Below, piece by piece: positions 35,628 to 44,672 of a stretch of 64,000 nucleotides of DNA. Position 1 is the first letter of the stretch. The number at the start of each line of letters is the position of its first letter. The translations under genes and the position numbers were made by a program. This stretch comes from Chloroflexus aggregans DSM 9485. GTDB lineage: Bacteria > Chloroflexota > Chloroflexia > Chloroflexales > Chloroflexaceae. The notes below the pieces were generated by a model. It was not told the DNA's origin. It saw only the letters and a program-made list of their open reading frames with translations, and ran no database searches. The stretch covers positions 3,237,353 to 3,301,352 of the forward strand of contig NC_011831.1 in assembly GCF_000021945.1 (NCBI RefSeq). The letters are read 5' to 3'.

Positions 35628-36827
35628 ATGAACGTCGGTGACATGCTGCGGATGATGCGTGATCCGTTAGGGGCACCGTTCTTTCCACCGGTGCTGCAAG
35701 TATTGCTAATCGTGACGTGGGTGTTGCACATCTTTTTCGTCACGTTGGCTCTCGGTTCGAGTAGCCTGTCGATCTGGGGCTTCCTCCTTCCGACTCCGAA
35801 CCGTCTCCGGCTGGCCCGGGTCGCGGCTCGTCTGACACCCAATGCGGTTGGTCTGGGGATTGTGACCGGGATTGCACCGTTACTCTTTGTCCAGACCATT
35901 TACGATCCGATCTGGTACGCGGCCAATACCCTCACCGGTTTCTGGTCGGTGCTCTTTATCTTTGTGGTGATGGGTGGCTACAGCCTTGCGTATGTGTTTT
36001 ATCTTAAAGGCAGCCCTAACGGGAAGCTCCTTTGGTCGGCAATTGGGTCGTTCATCCTCCTCTTTTTTGCCGGTTGGGTGATGCACGTGCTGGCTGCCGT
36101 TTCGATTCGCCCGGAGCGTTGGCTAGAATGGTATGCTTCGAACGGCATTGTCGACACTCGCGGGATGGTGTTTCACGCTTATAACTTGCCCCGGCTGTTC
36201 TTCTTACTGCCGTTGCAAGCCGGACTCAGTTTGGCTGTTGTGCTTATGCTTTTTGGCTGGTACTTCCGCCACCATGAAGCCGATGCCGCGTTTATGCAAT
36301 GGGTCGCCGAACTTGGCCGGCGACTCGGGCTGGTGATTAGCCCGCTCTATGCAATGACCGGGCTGCTCTGGGCTGCGACCGAAGGCAGAGCGTTTGGCAT
36401 CGGTCTCCCGCTAGGTATTGTACTGCCGGCCCTTGGCACAGGCCTAACCGCCTACTTCTTCGTGCTCAAACAGCCGTTGCGGCACGCGCCTCGCTCACTC
36501 TTGGTGTGGATTGGAACCCTCTTGAGTGTCGGTGTGATTCGTGAAGTGATCCGCGCCGTTTCCCTGGCAAGGTTTGGCTATTCAGTCGCCGAGTATCCCT
36601 ATCGCATCGATTGGGGTTCAGTCGTGATTTTTAGCGTTACCACAGTGGTAGGTGTGATGGTGATAAGCTACCTTGTCCTCGTTCTTTACCGGTCGGGTGG
36701 TGGCAATGGCGATACCCAACCGTCGCCACGAGTAGAGCGGTTTGGTGCAATCGCAACCGGTATGCTAGGTGCGTGGTTTGGTTTCTTCTTACTGGTTGGC
36801 CTCTACGCGACCTTCTTTTTGAAATAG
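35628..36827 (+). CDS. Second divergent CydA-like membrane subunit
   Basis: The 399-aa protein has about nine hydrophobic helices. Helix 1 carries VTWVLHIFFVTLALGSSSLSIW, a CydA-like helix with His34. A later helix has SFILLFFAGWVMHVLAAVSIRPERW, and MVFHAYNLPRLFFLLPLQAG supplies further His. No haem c motif is present. It looks like a second, haem-poor homologue of the CydA family rather than a CydB. GAGGAGG just upstream fixes the start at 35628. It is expressed with the 34202 gene. The function of the pair (oxygen, NO or another acceptor) cannot be told from sequence. Confidence 0.65.
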   Translation: MNVGDMLRMMRDPLGAPFFPPVLQVLLIVTWVLHIFFVTLALGSSSLSIWGFLLPTPNRLRLARVAARLTPNAVGLGIVTGIAPLLFVQTIYDPIWYAANTLTGFWSVLFIFVVMGGYSLAYVFYLKGSPNGKLLWSAIGSFILLFFAGWVMHVLAAVSIRPERWLEWYASNGIVDTRGMVFHAYNLPRLFFLLPLQAGLSLAVVLMLFGWYFRHHEADAAFMQWVAELGRRLGLVISPLYAMTGLLWAATEGRAFGIGLPLGIVLPALGTGLTAYFFVLKQPLRHAPRSLLVWIGTLLSVGVIREVIRAVSLARFGYSVAEYPYRIDWGSVVIFSVTTVVGVMVISYLVLVLYRSGGGNGDTQPSPRVERFGAIATGMLGAWFGFFLLVGLYATFFLK

Positions 36828-36833
36828 TCACAA

Positions 36834-36862
36834 TTGACGTTCTCGTTCTTCACCCGTACAAT
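36834..36862 (+). promoter_or_regulatory. ffh promoter
   Basis: TTGACG (36834-36839), 17 bp, TACAAT (36857-36862). It begins 6 bp after the stop of the bd-like operon. Confidence 0.65.
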
Positions 36863-36905
36863 GCAAATAGCGTTGTATAGGTAAAGAGCGAAACGAGTAT
36901 CGGCT

Positions 36906-38258
36906 ATGTTTGAAAGTCTTTCCGATCGGTTACAGGCAGTATTCCAGAAACTCGGCAGCAAAGGTGTTCTCACCGAAGATGACGTGCGTGAGGCGATGAA
37001 GCAGGTGCGCTTGGCCCTGCTCGAAGCCGACGTCAACTTTCGAGTGGTGAAAGATTTTGTGGCGAAAGTTACCGAAAAAGCCATTGGCGAAGAGGTAACG
37101 AAGAGCCTGACTCCACATCAACAGGTGATCAAGATTGTCCATCAAGAGCTGATCAACCTGTTGGGGACCGAACATGTTCCTTTACAAGAAGCGCGCCCCG
37201 GTCCAACGGTGATTATGCTGGTCGGTCTGCAAGGTACCGGTAAGACAACGTTAGCGGCCAAGCTGGCCCTGCACCTGCGCAAGAAGGGCAAGCGCGTTCT
37301 GTTAGTCGCCGCCGACGTGTATCGTCCGGCTGCAATTACGCAGTTGCAGGCCCTTGGTCGCCAACTGAATATTCCGGTCTACAGTGAGGGCACGCAGGCT
37401 AGCCCACCTGACATCGCCGAGCACGCGCTTGAACATGCGCGTAAAGAGCTGTTTAATGTGGTGATTATTGATACCGCCGGTCGGTTACAAATTGACGAAC
37501 CACTCATGCAAGAGTTGGAGCAGATCGAGGCGCGGGTGCATCCAACCGAACGCTTGTTGGTGGTTGATGCAATGACCGGCCAAGAGGCGGTGCGTGTCGC
37601 CGAGACGTTCAACCAGCGGGTTAAGCTGACCGGTGTGGTGATGACCAAAATGGACGGCGACGCCCGTGGTGGTGCGGCCTTGTCGGTGCGCGCCGTGACG
37701 GGGGTGCCGATCAAGTTCCTCTCCACCGGCGAGAAGGTGGACGGCAATACGCTCGAGATCTTTCACCCCGACCGGCTGGCATCGCGTATCCTTGGGATGG
37801 GTGATGTTCTCTCGCTGATCGAGCGAGCCGAGCAGCTCTACGACGCCGAGCAGGCGAAGAAGATGCAAAAGCGTCTGAGTAAAGGCGAGTTCGATTTTGA
37901 AGACTTCCTGAATTCGCTGCATCAGATGCGGAAGTTAGGGCCGCTCCAGCAAATTATTGCCATGATTCCCGGCCTTAACCAATTGGCCCGCAACGAAGAG
38001 TTGCTCGATGAGCGGCACGTGAAGCGGGTCGAGGCGATCATCTACTCGATGACACCGGAAGAGCGTCGTCACCCTGAAATTATTAAAGGGAGCCGACGCG
38101 AGCGCATTGCCCGTGGTAGTGGGACATCGGTGCAAGAGGTTAGTCAGCTTGTTAAGCAGTTCCAGCAGATGCAGCGCATGATGAAGCAACTTGCCGGTAA
38201 AGCCGGTAAGGGGCGCGGTGGGATCGATCCGAATGAGTTGCTCCGGCGCTTGCGTTAG
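36906..38258 (+). CDS. ffh: Signal recognition particle protein Ffh
   Basis: The 450-aa GTPase binds 4.5S RNA and signal sequences to target proteins to the membrane. The N domain (MFESLSDRLQAVFQKL) is followed by the G domain with GLQGTGKTTLAAKLA, DTAGRLQIDEPLMQEL, TKMDGDARGGAALS and the LSTGEKVD element. The Met-rich M domain holds QQMQRMMKQLAGKAGKGRG. The length is usual. No ribosome-binding site is obvious, and the ATG at 36906 gives the family N-terminus. Confidence 0.97.
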   Translation: MFESLSDRLQAVFQKLGSKGVLTEDDVREAMKQVRLALLEADVNFRVVKDFVAKVTEKAIGEEVTKSLTPHQQVIKIVHQELINLLGTEHVPLQEARPGPTVIMLVGLQGTGKTTLAAKLALHLRKKGKRVLLVAADVYRPAAITQLQALGRQLNIPVYSEGTQASPPDIAEHALEHARKELFNVVIIDTAGRLQIDEPLMQELEQIEARVHPTERLLVVDAMTGQEAVRVAETFNQRVKLTGVVMTKMDGDARGGAALSVRAVTGVPIKFLSTGEKVDGNTLEIFHPDRLASRILGMGDVLSLIERAEQLYDAEQAKKMQKRLSKGEFDFEDFLNSLHQMRKLGPLQQIIAMIPGLNQLARNEELLDERHVKRVEAIIYSMTPEERRHPEIIKGSRRERIARGSGTSVQEVSQLVKQFQQMQRMMKQLAGKAGKGRGGIDPNELLRRLR

Positions 38259-38345
38259 CGTTGGTTGCGTGTAGGATGGAGTTCGGAGGGCGGATGGAGA
38301 GTGCTCCTCGCCCAGCTTTGCAATTGCAACGTCAACGCCGATTTG

Positions 38346-38354
38346 TGTTATACT
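38346..38354 (+). promoter_or_regulatory. Extended -10 element for the rpsP operon
   Basis: TGTTATACT (TGN plus TATACT) lies 50 bp before rpsP. A TTGCAA at 38324 is a possible -35 box with a long 19-bp spacer. Confidence 0.5.
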
Positions 38355-38403
38355 ATGTGGCTAGTGTGTGAGATTGGTCTGAGTGTGAGGAATAATACGA
38401 TCT

Positions 38404-38673
38404 ATGGTTAAAATTCGTCTGCGCCGCACCGGCAAGACCAAGCAGCCCAGCTATCGTATCGTCGTTGCCGATTCGCGTTCGCCGCGCGATGGGAAGTTTA
38501 TTGAGACGATTGGCTATTATCTGCCGACTCGCCAGCCCAAGGTGCTGGAGGTGAATGCCGACCGCGCTCGCTATTGGCTCGGTGTTGGTGCTCAGCCGAC
38601 CGATGTCGTGGTGAAGCTGCTCAAGCGGGTTAACATTCTCGACGAGCAGGGCAAGGTTGTTGCCGAGTCGTAA
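38404..38673 (+). CDS. rpsP: 30S ribosomal protein S16
   Basis: The 89-aa protein begins [25 protein letters not shown]-like, the universal S16 N-terminus, and continues [12 protein letters not shown] and [14 protein letters not shown]. It assembles early into the 30S body. It heads the operon rpsP-khpA-rimM, and trmD, often next in other bacteria, is not present here. Confidence 0.97.
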   Translation: MVKIRLRRTGKTKQPSYRIVVADSRSPRDGKFIETIGYYLPTRQPKVLEVNADRARYWLGVGAQPTDVVVKLLKRVNILDEQGKVVAES

Positions 38674-38695
38674 GCCAAGTTTGGGAGGGAGCTTG

Positions 38696-38923
38696 ATGAA
38701 AGCGCTCCTCGAATATATCGCCCGTAATCTGGTTGATAAGCCGGAAGCCGTCCGCATCAAAGAGCGCACCGGTCGTTTTACCACGACGTACCATTTGAGC
38801 GTTGCTCCTCACGAGACCGGTAAGATCATCGGGCGCAACGGGCGGGTCGCGAAGGCGATCCGTGATTTGATGGGGGTGGCTGCGGCACGCCAGAAGAAAC
38901 GGGTGCATGTCGATATCGAATAG
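38696..38923 (+). CDS. khpA: KH-domain RNA-binding protein KhpA
   Basis: The 75-aa protein is a single KH domain with the GxxG loop as GKIIGRNGRVAKAIRDLM and the N-terminal LLEYIARNLVDKPEAV. In other bacteria KhpA pairs with KhpB and binds many RNAs. GGGAGGG places the start at 38696, 22 bp after rpsP. A hairpin follows at 38935. Confidence 0.92.
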   Translation: MKALLEYIARNLVDKPEAVRIKERTGRFTTTYHLSVAPHETGKIIGRNGRVAKAIRDLMGVAAARQKKRVHVDIE

Positions 38924-38934
38924 TTGTCGGGTAT

Positions 38935-38966
38935 GCAACCGGCTGGTCGATGGGCCGGCCGGTTGC
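38935..38966 (+). terminator. Hairpin between khpA and rimM
   Basis: GCAACCGGC pairs with GCCGGTTGC over 9 bp around a 14-base loop and is followed by TTTG. It may only attenuate, since rimM continues 77 bp later in the same direction. Confidence 0.45.
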
Positions 38967-39042
38967 TTTGTCATGGACTGATATTGCTGCGCTGACTGTT
39001 GCGCGTTTTGTGGTTTGACAACGTTCAATCTTCAACGAATCA

Positions 39043-39552
39043 ATGGATGATCTGCTCTACATAGGTGTACTCGGTGCGCCATTTGGCGTTCGGGGTCAGA
39101 TTAAACTACACTCGATCTCAAGTCATCCCGAACACCTGATCCGACATTTGCGCACGGTATTTATCGGCCCCAAGCGCATTCCGCATCAGGTGACGCGCCT
39201 CTTTTTGCATAAACCGGGTTTGCTGATTATCCAGTTGCAGAGCGTGACCGACCGCGATGCGGCGTCCGATCTGCGGGGGGCTGAGGTCTATATTGCTGCG
39301 GCCGATGCCGCGCCACTCGGTGAAGATGAGTTTTTCTATCACGATCTCATCGGGTTGGCTGCTGTTACCGATACCGGTGATCTGATTGGCGAGGTACGCG
39401 ATGTGCTAGAAACCGGTGCCGGTGAAATCGCTGTGATTGCACGTCGTGGTCGCGCTGATGCGTTGGTGCCGATGGTGCGCGACTTTATCGTCGCTATCGA
39501 TCTGGTCGAGCGTCGGTTGGTGATTCGGCCAATTGATGGTCTGCTTGACTAA
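39043..39552 (+). CDS. rimM: 16S rRNA processing protein RimM
   Basis: The 169-aa protein helps mature the 30S head. The N-terminal beta-barrel domain shows YIGVLGAPFGVRGQIKLHS and ATDLRGAEVYI-like residues. The C-terminal PRC barrel has FYHDLIGLAAVTDTGDLIGEVRDVLETGAGEI and ALVPMVRDFIVAIDL. The lengths of both domains are normal. It ends 26 bp before the stop of the convergent kinase gene. Confidence 0.95.
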   Translation: MDDLLYIGVLGAPFGVRGQIKLHSISSHPEHLIRHLRTVFIGPKRIPHQVTRLFLHKPGLLIIQLQSVTDRDAASDLRGAEVYIAAADAAPLGEDEFFYHDLIGLAAVTDTGDLIGEVRDVLETGAGEIAVIARRGRADALVPMVRDFIVAIDLVERRLVIRPIDGLLD

Positions 39553-39577
39553 TGCTCGCCACTGCACCAATACGGTA

Positions 39578-41578
39578 CTACTGAGCAGCGGGCAAGATGA
39601 CCCGGAACGTCGTTCCCTGATCGGGTTGGGAACGAACCCACAATTCCCCACCGTGAAAGTCAACAATACTGTAGCACAGTGGTAGCCCTAGACCCAAGCC
39701 GTTGAAACGGGTCGAGTAAAAGGGTTCAAAGATTTTGGGAACATCCTCGTGGGCAATGCCAATCCCGGTATCGCTTATCTCCAACACCACTGCCGGATCG
39801 GGTAGCGGTTGGCGTGCTCCACCACCGGCTCGCCAAAAGAGCGCTCGATCCGGCTCCCCATCGGGTGGTCGCAGATAGGTGCGGATATGGAGAGTGCCTC
39901 CGTGTGGCATTGCCTCAATCGCATTCTGCACGAGCGTTTGGCAGACCTGCTTGAGATGTCCGATGACCGCTGTCACCCATGGTAAGCTTGACGTACAATC
40001 TCCAATATAATGGATATTCCGCGCTGTCAACGTTGACCGGAAGTTCGCGATCACGTCGTTGACAACTTGATTCAGATCAACGGGTCGTCGGCCTTCGAGA
40101 TTGGGGCGCGAGAGATCGAGAATGCGTTGGACACGGTGGATCAGGCCATCAAGTTCAAGAGCGGCCTTAGCGAGGTAGAGGTCGCGGCGTTCTGATGGTA
40201 GATCAGGATTACGCAGCAACCGTATGGTATTCGAGAGGGCTTGGAGTGGGTTGTTAATCTCGTGCGCCATCGAGGCCGATAAGCGGCCAATTGCGGCTAG
40301 TTTTTCGGCTTGAGCCAACTCACGGGCCATCCGCTGACGTTCGCTAATATCACGGGCAATGACGAGAAAGAGGTGCTGATCGCCATCTGGCACGACACTC
40401 ACACTCACTGCTACTGCCGTCTCGTGACCGGAAGCGGTACAGAGAATGGTTTCAATCTCACTTTGCTCGTAACGTCCGTTCACGGCCGTAGCCAAGAGTT
40501 GGCTGAGCGCCGGTAGGAGTTGGTTTGGGTCAAGCTGTAACAGTTGCTCGTTCGAATACCCCGATAAACGACCTAAAGCGAGATTGGCATCCAGTACCGT
40601 CGTTCCGGTGCTATCGAGCAACAGTACTGCATCGTTGGCATGGCGTAACAAAGCACGGTAACGTGCTACCGAACGCGATAGTTTCTCGTAGAGGCGCGCG
40701 TTTTCTAGGGCCACCGCCGCTTGTCCGGCCAGTAATTGCAGCAACTCTTGGTCGGCAATCGTAAAAGCTGCATGCGGTGTGGCTTTTGCTGCATTGAGTA
40801 CACCCAACACCCGCTCACCGGCCATAATCGGTACAGACAGAGCCGTTGTCAATTCGGAGGCTAGGAGATACTGACGAAGCTCGGCAAACCATGGCGATGC
40901 AATTACCTGCTCATCGATCAACAACGGCTGGCGGTGGCGAATGACCCATCCCGACAAGCTGTGAGCTACCGAGATGAGCGATCCGACCCCGACGGTGGTC
41001 GGCAGACCGGTGCAAGCGACAATCCGCAGTGCTTGCTCATCAGGTTCGAGTAACATCAACGAGGCACGCTCGGCGCGCACTTCAACCCGTACCGTCTCAA
41101 CAATCAATGCGTATAGGTGGGTGAGGTCAAGTTCGGTAAGCAGATGTTGACTAATCTGCAAGACTGGCCGCAGGGCTGCGACCCGGTCACGTACTTGAAC
41201 TGCTTGTCGTTTCGCTACCAGTTCGCGGGCTATATTGGCAAGTTCTTGAGCACGGAACGGCTTGATCAACAGCCCGCGCGCACCGAGGCGCATCGCATAG
41301 GCGATCTGATCAACCGATGCTACACCGCTGACGATCAGGACCGGTACGCTAATATCACGTAAACGGATTAACTCTAGCAGTTGTAGACCATCAATCTCCG
41401 GCATCGCCAGGTCGATCATGATAAGATCGAAAGTAGCGTGATCTAGTGCTGCGAGGGCTGATGTGGCATTAGCGGCAGTAGTGACGACAAACCCCGCTCG
41501 CACCAGCGTCTGCCGGCAGAGATCGCGTAACTGCGGATCATCATCAACAACAAGTACTTGACCGGCCCAACTACTCAT
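39578..41578 (-). CDS. Receiver-GAF-PAS histidine kinase
   Basis: The 666-aa soluble protein has, in order, a receiver (residues 5-120: VLVVDDDPQLRD, LIMIDLAMPEIDG with phospho-Asp near 54, LLIKPF), a GAF domain (~140-300), a PAS domain (~310-425), a HisKA dimer helix with the phospho-His in SMAHEINNPLQALSNTIRLL, and an HATPase_c with LVQNAIEAMPHGG, DTGIGI and FYSTRFNGLGLGLPLC. The receiver at the N-terminus suggests it takes phosphate from another kinase or is feedback controlled. ATG 41578 is preferred over a TTG at 41593. No partner regulator is adjacent. Confidence 0.9.
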   Translation of the reverse strand: MSSWAGQVLVVDDDPQLRDLCRQTLVRAGFVVTTAANATSALAALDHATFDLIMIDLAMPEIDGLQLLELIRLRDISVPVLIVSGVASVDQIAYAMRLGARGLLIKPFRAQELANIARELVAKRQAVQVRDRVAALRPVLQISQHLLTELDLTHLYALIVETVRVEVRAERASLMLLEPDEQALRIVACTGLPTTVGVGSLISVAHSLSGWVIRHRQPLLIDEQVIASPWFAELRQYLLASELTTALSVPIMAGERVLGVLNAAKATPHAAFTIADQELLQLLAGQAAVALENARLYEKLSRSVARYRALLRHANDAVLLLDSTGTTVLDANLALGRLSGYSNEQLLQLDPNQLLPALSQLLATAVNGRYEQSEIETILCTASGHETAVAVSVSVVPDGDQHLFLVIARDISERQRMARELAQAEKLAAIGRLSASMAHEINNPLQALSNTIRLLRNPDLPSERRDLYLAKAALELDGLIHRVQRILDLSRPNLEGRRPVDLNQVVNDVIANFRSTLTARNIHYIGDCTSSLPWVTAVIGHLKQVCQTLVQNAIEAMPHGGTLHIRTYLRPPDGEPDRALFWRAGGGARQPLPDPAVVLEISDTGIGIAHEDVPKIFEPFYSTRFNGLGLGLPLCYSIVDFHGGELWVRSQPDQGTTFRVILPAAQ

Positions 41579-41603
41579 AGCGTAATCCCGCAATCTCCAT
41601 CGA

Positions 41604-42221
41604 TTACGAGGAGGTGTAGCGACGTGCCAATTCGGCCCACACCGCTTCGGCTGACATTCCTTGGTTTTCGAGCAGTACCAGACTATGATAAATCAGATCG
41701 GCCAGCTCGTAGGCAACTTCAGCCGGGTCTCCGTTCTTCGCGGCGATGATAACCTCGGCTGCTTCTTCCCCAATCTTTTTACCGATCCGGTCGACACCGC
41801 CGTGCAGTAGCTTTGCCGTATATGACTCGGCTGGATCGATGTTACGACGGGCACGAATCCGGTCGGCAAGGCGGGCCAAGATAGCGATCGGCGGTACAGG
41901 GGCGACCATTTCGGTACCGTCGAGATCGCGGAAAAAACAACTAGGCCGGCCCGTATGGCATGTCGGGCCGTCCGGTTCGGCGAGGATCAATAAAGCGTCA
42001 CCATCACAATCTTGGCGTAATTCGACGACGCGGAGGGTGTGGCCGCTCGTTTCGCCTTTGCGCCATAACCGTTGGCGCGAGCGGCTGTAGAAGGTTACGA
42101 AACCACTCTCGCGGGTTAGGATGAGAGCTTCCTCGTTCATATAGCCGAGCATCAGTACCTCGCCACTACGTGCGTGTTGTACGATGACCGGTAGTAGTTT
42201 TTGTTCGTTTGTCTGTGCCAT
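41604..42221 (-). CDS. hisIE: Bifunctional HisIE
   Basis: The 205-aa enzyme performs steps 2 and 3 of histidine synthesis. Residues 1-110 are PRA-CH (HisI), with MLGYMNEEALILT, FYSRSRQRLWRKGETSGH and the zinc ligands QDCDGDALL and GPTCHTGRPSCFF. Residues 115-205 are PRA-PH (HisE), with AKLLHGGVDRIGKKIGEEAAEVIIAAK and ELADLIYHSLVLL. The fused form is common in bacteria. No other his gene is near. The gene starts about 90 bp from the minisatellite, which lies between it and purH upstream. Confidence 0.95.
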   Translation of the reverse strand: MAQTNEQKLLPVIVQHARSGEVLMLGYMNEEALILTRESGFVTFYSRSRQRLWRKGETSGHTLRVVELRQDCDGDALLILAEPDGPTCHTGRPSCFFRDLDGTEMVAPVPPIAILARLADRIRARRNIDPAESYTAKLLHGGVDRIGKKIGEEAAEVIIAAKNGDPAEVAYELADLIYHSLVLLENQGMSAEAVWAELARRYTSS

Positions 42222-42308
42222 GTTAGGTTACTGTCCTCGTGTGTCGTGTTATGGTGTCGCTGTACGGTGAATTGTAAACATGTGCCCGGCCCTGTTGATA
42301 TACTGGCG

Positions 42309-43055
42309 GTGCGCCTTGCTGTGCCGGTGCACCCGGCGGTGCGCCTTGCTGTGCCGGTGCGCCCGGCGGTGCGCCTTGCTGTGCCGGTGCGCCCGGCGGT
42401 GCGCCTTGCTGTGCCGGTGCGCCCGGCGGTGCGCCTTGCTGTGCCGGTGCGCCCGGCGGTGCGCCTTGCTGTGCCGGTGCGCCCGGCGGTGCGCCTTGCT
42501 GTGCCGGTGCGCACGCCGTGCGCCTTGCTGTGCCGGTGCGCCCGGCGGTGCGCCTTGCTGTGCCGGTGCGCCCGGCGGTGCGCCTTGCTGTGCCGGTGCG
42601 CCCGGCGGTGCGCCTTGCTGTGCCGGTGCGCCCGGCGGTGCGCCTTGCTGTGCCGGTGCGCCCGGCGGTGCGCCTTGCTGTGCCGGTGCGCCCGGCGGTG
42701 CGCCTTGCTGTGCCGGTGCGCCCGGCGGTGCGCCTTGCTGTGCCGGTGCGCCCGGCGGTGCGCCTTGCTGTGCCGGTGCGCCCGGCGGTGCGCCTTGCTG
42801 TGCCGGTGCGCCCGGCGGTGCGCCTTGCTGTGCCGGTGCGCCCGGCGGTGCGCCTTGCTGTGCCGGTGCGCCCGGCGGTGCGCCTTGCTGTGCCGGTGCG
42901 CACGCCGTGCGCCTTGCTGTGCCGGTGCGCACGCCGTGCGCCTTGCTGTGCCGGTGCGCACGCCGTGCGCCTTGCTGTGCCGGTGCGCACGCCGTGCGCC
43001 TTGCTGTGCCGGTGCGCACGCCGTGCGCCTTGCTGTGCCGGTGCGCACGCCGTGC
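42309..43055. repeat. 25-copy GC-rich minisatellite, 30/29-bp units
   Basis: Units starting GCGCCTTGCTGTGCCGGTGC are repeated 25 times between hisIE and purH. Nineteen units are 30 bp (ending GCCCGGCGGT; the first has an A change). Six are 29 bp and end GCACGCCGT: one near 42491 and a block of copies from 42880 to the end. Within a class the copies are virtually identical, pointing to recent expansion. The 1-bp difference between the classes breaks any long frame, so the long ORFs in it (GAPPGAPAQQ type) are not genes. Confidence 0.95.
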
Positions 43056-43062
43056 GCACCTA

Positions 43063-44580
43063 CTAGTGGCGGAAATGGCGGTGGCCGGTGAAGACCATCG
43101 CGGCTCCGGCGGCATCTGCGGCGGCGATAACCTCTTCATCACGGACCGAACCACCGGGCTGAATGATTGCTGTTGCTCCGGCGGCAATGGCTGCTTCGAC
43201 CCCATCGGCGAAAGGGAACAGGGCATCACTTGCCACGATACTCCCACGTAGATCAAGCCCCGCTTGTTGGGCTTTCCAAACTGCGAGTCGTGAGCTATCA
43301 ACACGGCTCATTTGACCGGCCCCAATGCCGAGGGTGCGGTCAGCCGCTGCATAAACGATTGCATTGGATTTCACATGTTTGACGACGCGCCACCCAAACC
43401 GGAGGGCGGCTACTTCGGCATCGGTAGGAGCGCGTTTGGTAACTACCCGCCATTCTTCGGCTGCTAGCGGCGCATGATCGGCTTCCTGGACGAGTACTCC
43501 GCCGGGTACACTGCGAATCTGCCATTCACCGGTGCGGGTGACCGGTTGCAGATTGCGCAGTAAGCGGCGATTTTTCTTCCGTTGCAGTAATTCGAGCGCA
43601 TCAGGTTGGAATTCTGGAGCGATAATAATTTCGGAGAAGATTTCATTTACCGCTTCAGCAAAGGCAAGATCGACCGGACGGTTCACGGCAATGATACCGC
43701 CAAAAGGGGCATCACGATCGGTGGCGAAGGCTGCTTCCCAAGCACTGCGCAGATCGGGGCCGATGGCTACACCGCAGGGATTCGTATGCTTGATAATCGC
43801 CACTGCCGCTCCCTCAGCGGGAGGAAACTCTTCGATAAGTTCTTGAGCCGCGGTTGTATCCAGAATATTGTTATAGCTCAGCTCTTTGCCGTGCAACTGT
43901 TGGAAGAACGCACCGAAATTGCCGTAGAGTGCAGCGGCTTGGTGGGGATTTTCGCCGTAGCGCAAGGATTGGTATTTGCGCCATGCCATCGGTAACACAT
44001 CAGGGAAGGGATCGGTACGCAAATAGGCTGCGATCGCTGCATCGTATTCGGCGGTATGGGCAAAGGCCTTTGCTGCTAGCCGCTGCCGTTCGGCCAACGG
44101 CACCTCGCCGGCGCGTAACCCGGCCAATACCCCTGCGTAGTCAGCCGGGTCAACCAGCACGAGTACAGCCGGGAAGTTCTTGGCGGCGGCGCGTAGCAGA
44201 GCAACGCCACCAATATCAATCTGCTCTTGGGCCTCGGCCATCGTTACGCCGGGACGACCGATCGTGGCGGCAAAGGGGTACAGGTTCACAACGACCAAAT
44301 CGATGGGTTTGAGGCCATGAGCAGCAAGTTCGGCCAGGTGGGTTGGTACATCGCGGCGAGCCAGGAGACCGGCATGGATTGCCGGATGCAGTGTTTTGAC
44401 TCGACCGTCAAGAATTTCAGGAAAATGGGTGATGTCGCTTACTGCTACTGCCGGGATGCCGGCCTCACGTAAGACTCGCTGGGTTTGACCGGTTGAGATA
44501 ATCTCAACGTCAAGTGCATGTAACTCCTGTGCGAACTCAACAATCCCAGACTTATCGTAAACGCTGATTAATGCCCGCAC
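43063..44580 (-). CDS. purH: Bifunctional purine synthesis protein PurH
   Basis: The 505-aa protein performs the last two steps of IMP synthesis: AICAR transformylase and IMP cyclohydrolase. The cyclohydrolase half begins [19 protein letters not shown] and has STGQTQRVL and [15 protein letters not shown]. The transformylase half has [15 protein letters not shown], the catalytic KHTNPCGVA, and VKSNAIVYA near the end. GTG 44580, preceded by GAGGAG at the right spacing, gives the usual N-terminus. A TTG at 44601 is less likely. The stop lies 8 bp from the minisatellite, so its mRNA tail must carry the repeats. Confidence 0.96.
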   Translation of the reverse strand: MRALISVYDKSGIVEFAQELHALDVEIISTGQTQRVLREAGIPAVAVSDITHFPEILDGRVKTLHPAIHAGLLARRDVPTHLAELAAHGLKPIDLVVVNLYPFAATIGRPGVTMAEAQEQIDIGGVALLRAAAKNFPAVLVLVDPADYAGVLAGLRAGEVPLAERQRLAAKAFAHTAEYDAAIAAYLRTDPFPDVLPMAWRKYQSLRYGENPHQAAALYGNFGAFFQQLHGKELSYNNILDTTAAQELIEEFPPAEGAAVAIIKHTNPCGVAIGPDLRSAWEAAFATDRDAPFGGIIAVNRPVDLAFAEAVNEIFSEIIIAPEFQPDALELLQRKKNRRLLRNLQPVTRTGEWQIRSVPGGVLVQEADHAPLAAEEWRVVTKRAPTDAEVAALRFGWRVVKHVKSNAIVYAAADRTLGIGAGQMSRVDSSRLAVWKAQQAGLDLRGSIVASDALFPFADGVEAAIAAGATAIIQPGGSVRDEEVIAAADAAGAAMVFTGHRHFRH

Positions 44581-44618
44581 AGCACGCTCCTCATCAAACA
44601 ATATCGTCGGTCAGAATC

Positions 44619-44646
44619 AAAAAACCTGCCCTTAGCGACGGGCAGG
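44619..44646 (-). terminator. Intrinsic terminator of the MglA operon
   Basis: On the minus strand CCTGCCC and GGGCAGG form a 7-bp stem with an 8-base loop followed at once by TTTTTT. It closes the DUF4388 gene and separates it from purH. Confidence 0.85.
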
Positions 44647-44672
44647 GTCGCACGCCGACATTGTACCACAGA

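Noticed and set aside
42152-43304. Long open frames over the minisatellite (298-351 codons, GAPPGAPAQQ and HSKAHRRAHR repeats)
   Set aside because: They are repeat translations or extend antisense into purH. The 29-bp units shift the frame, and no start region looks real.
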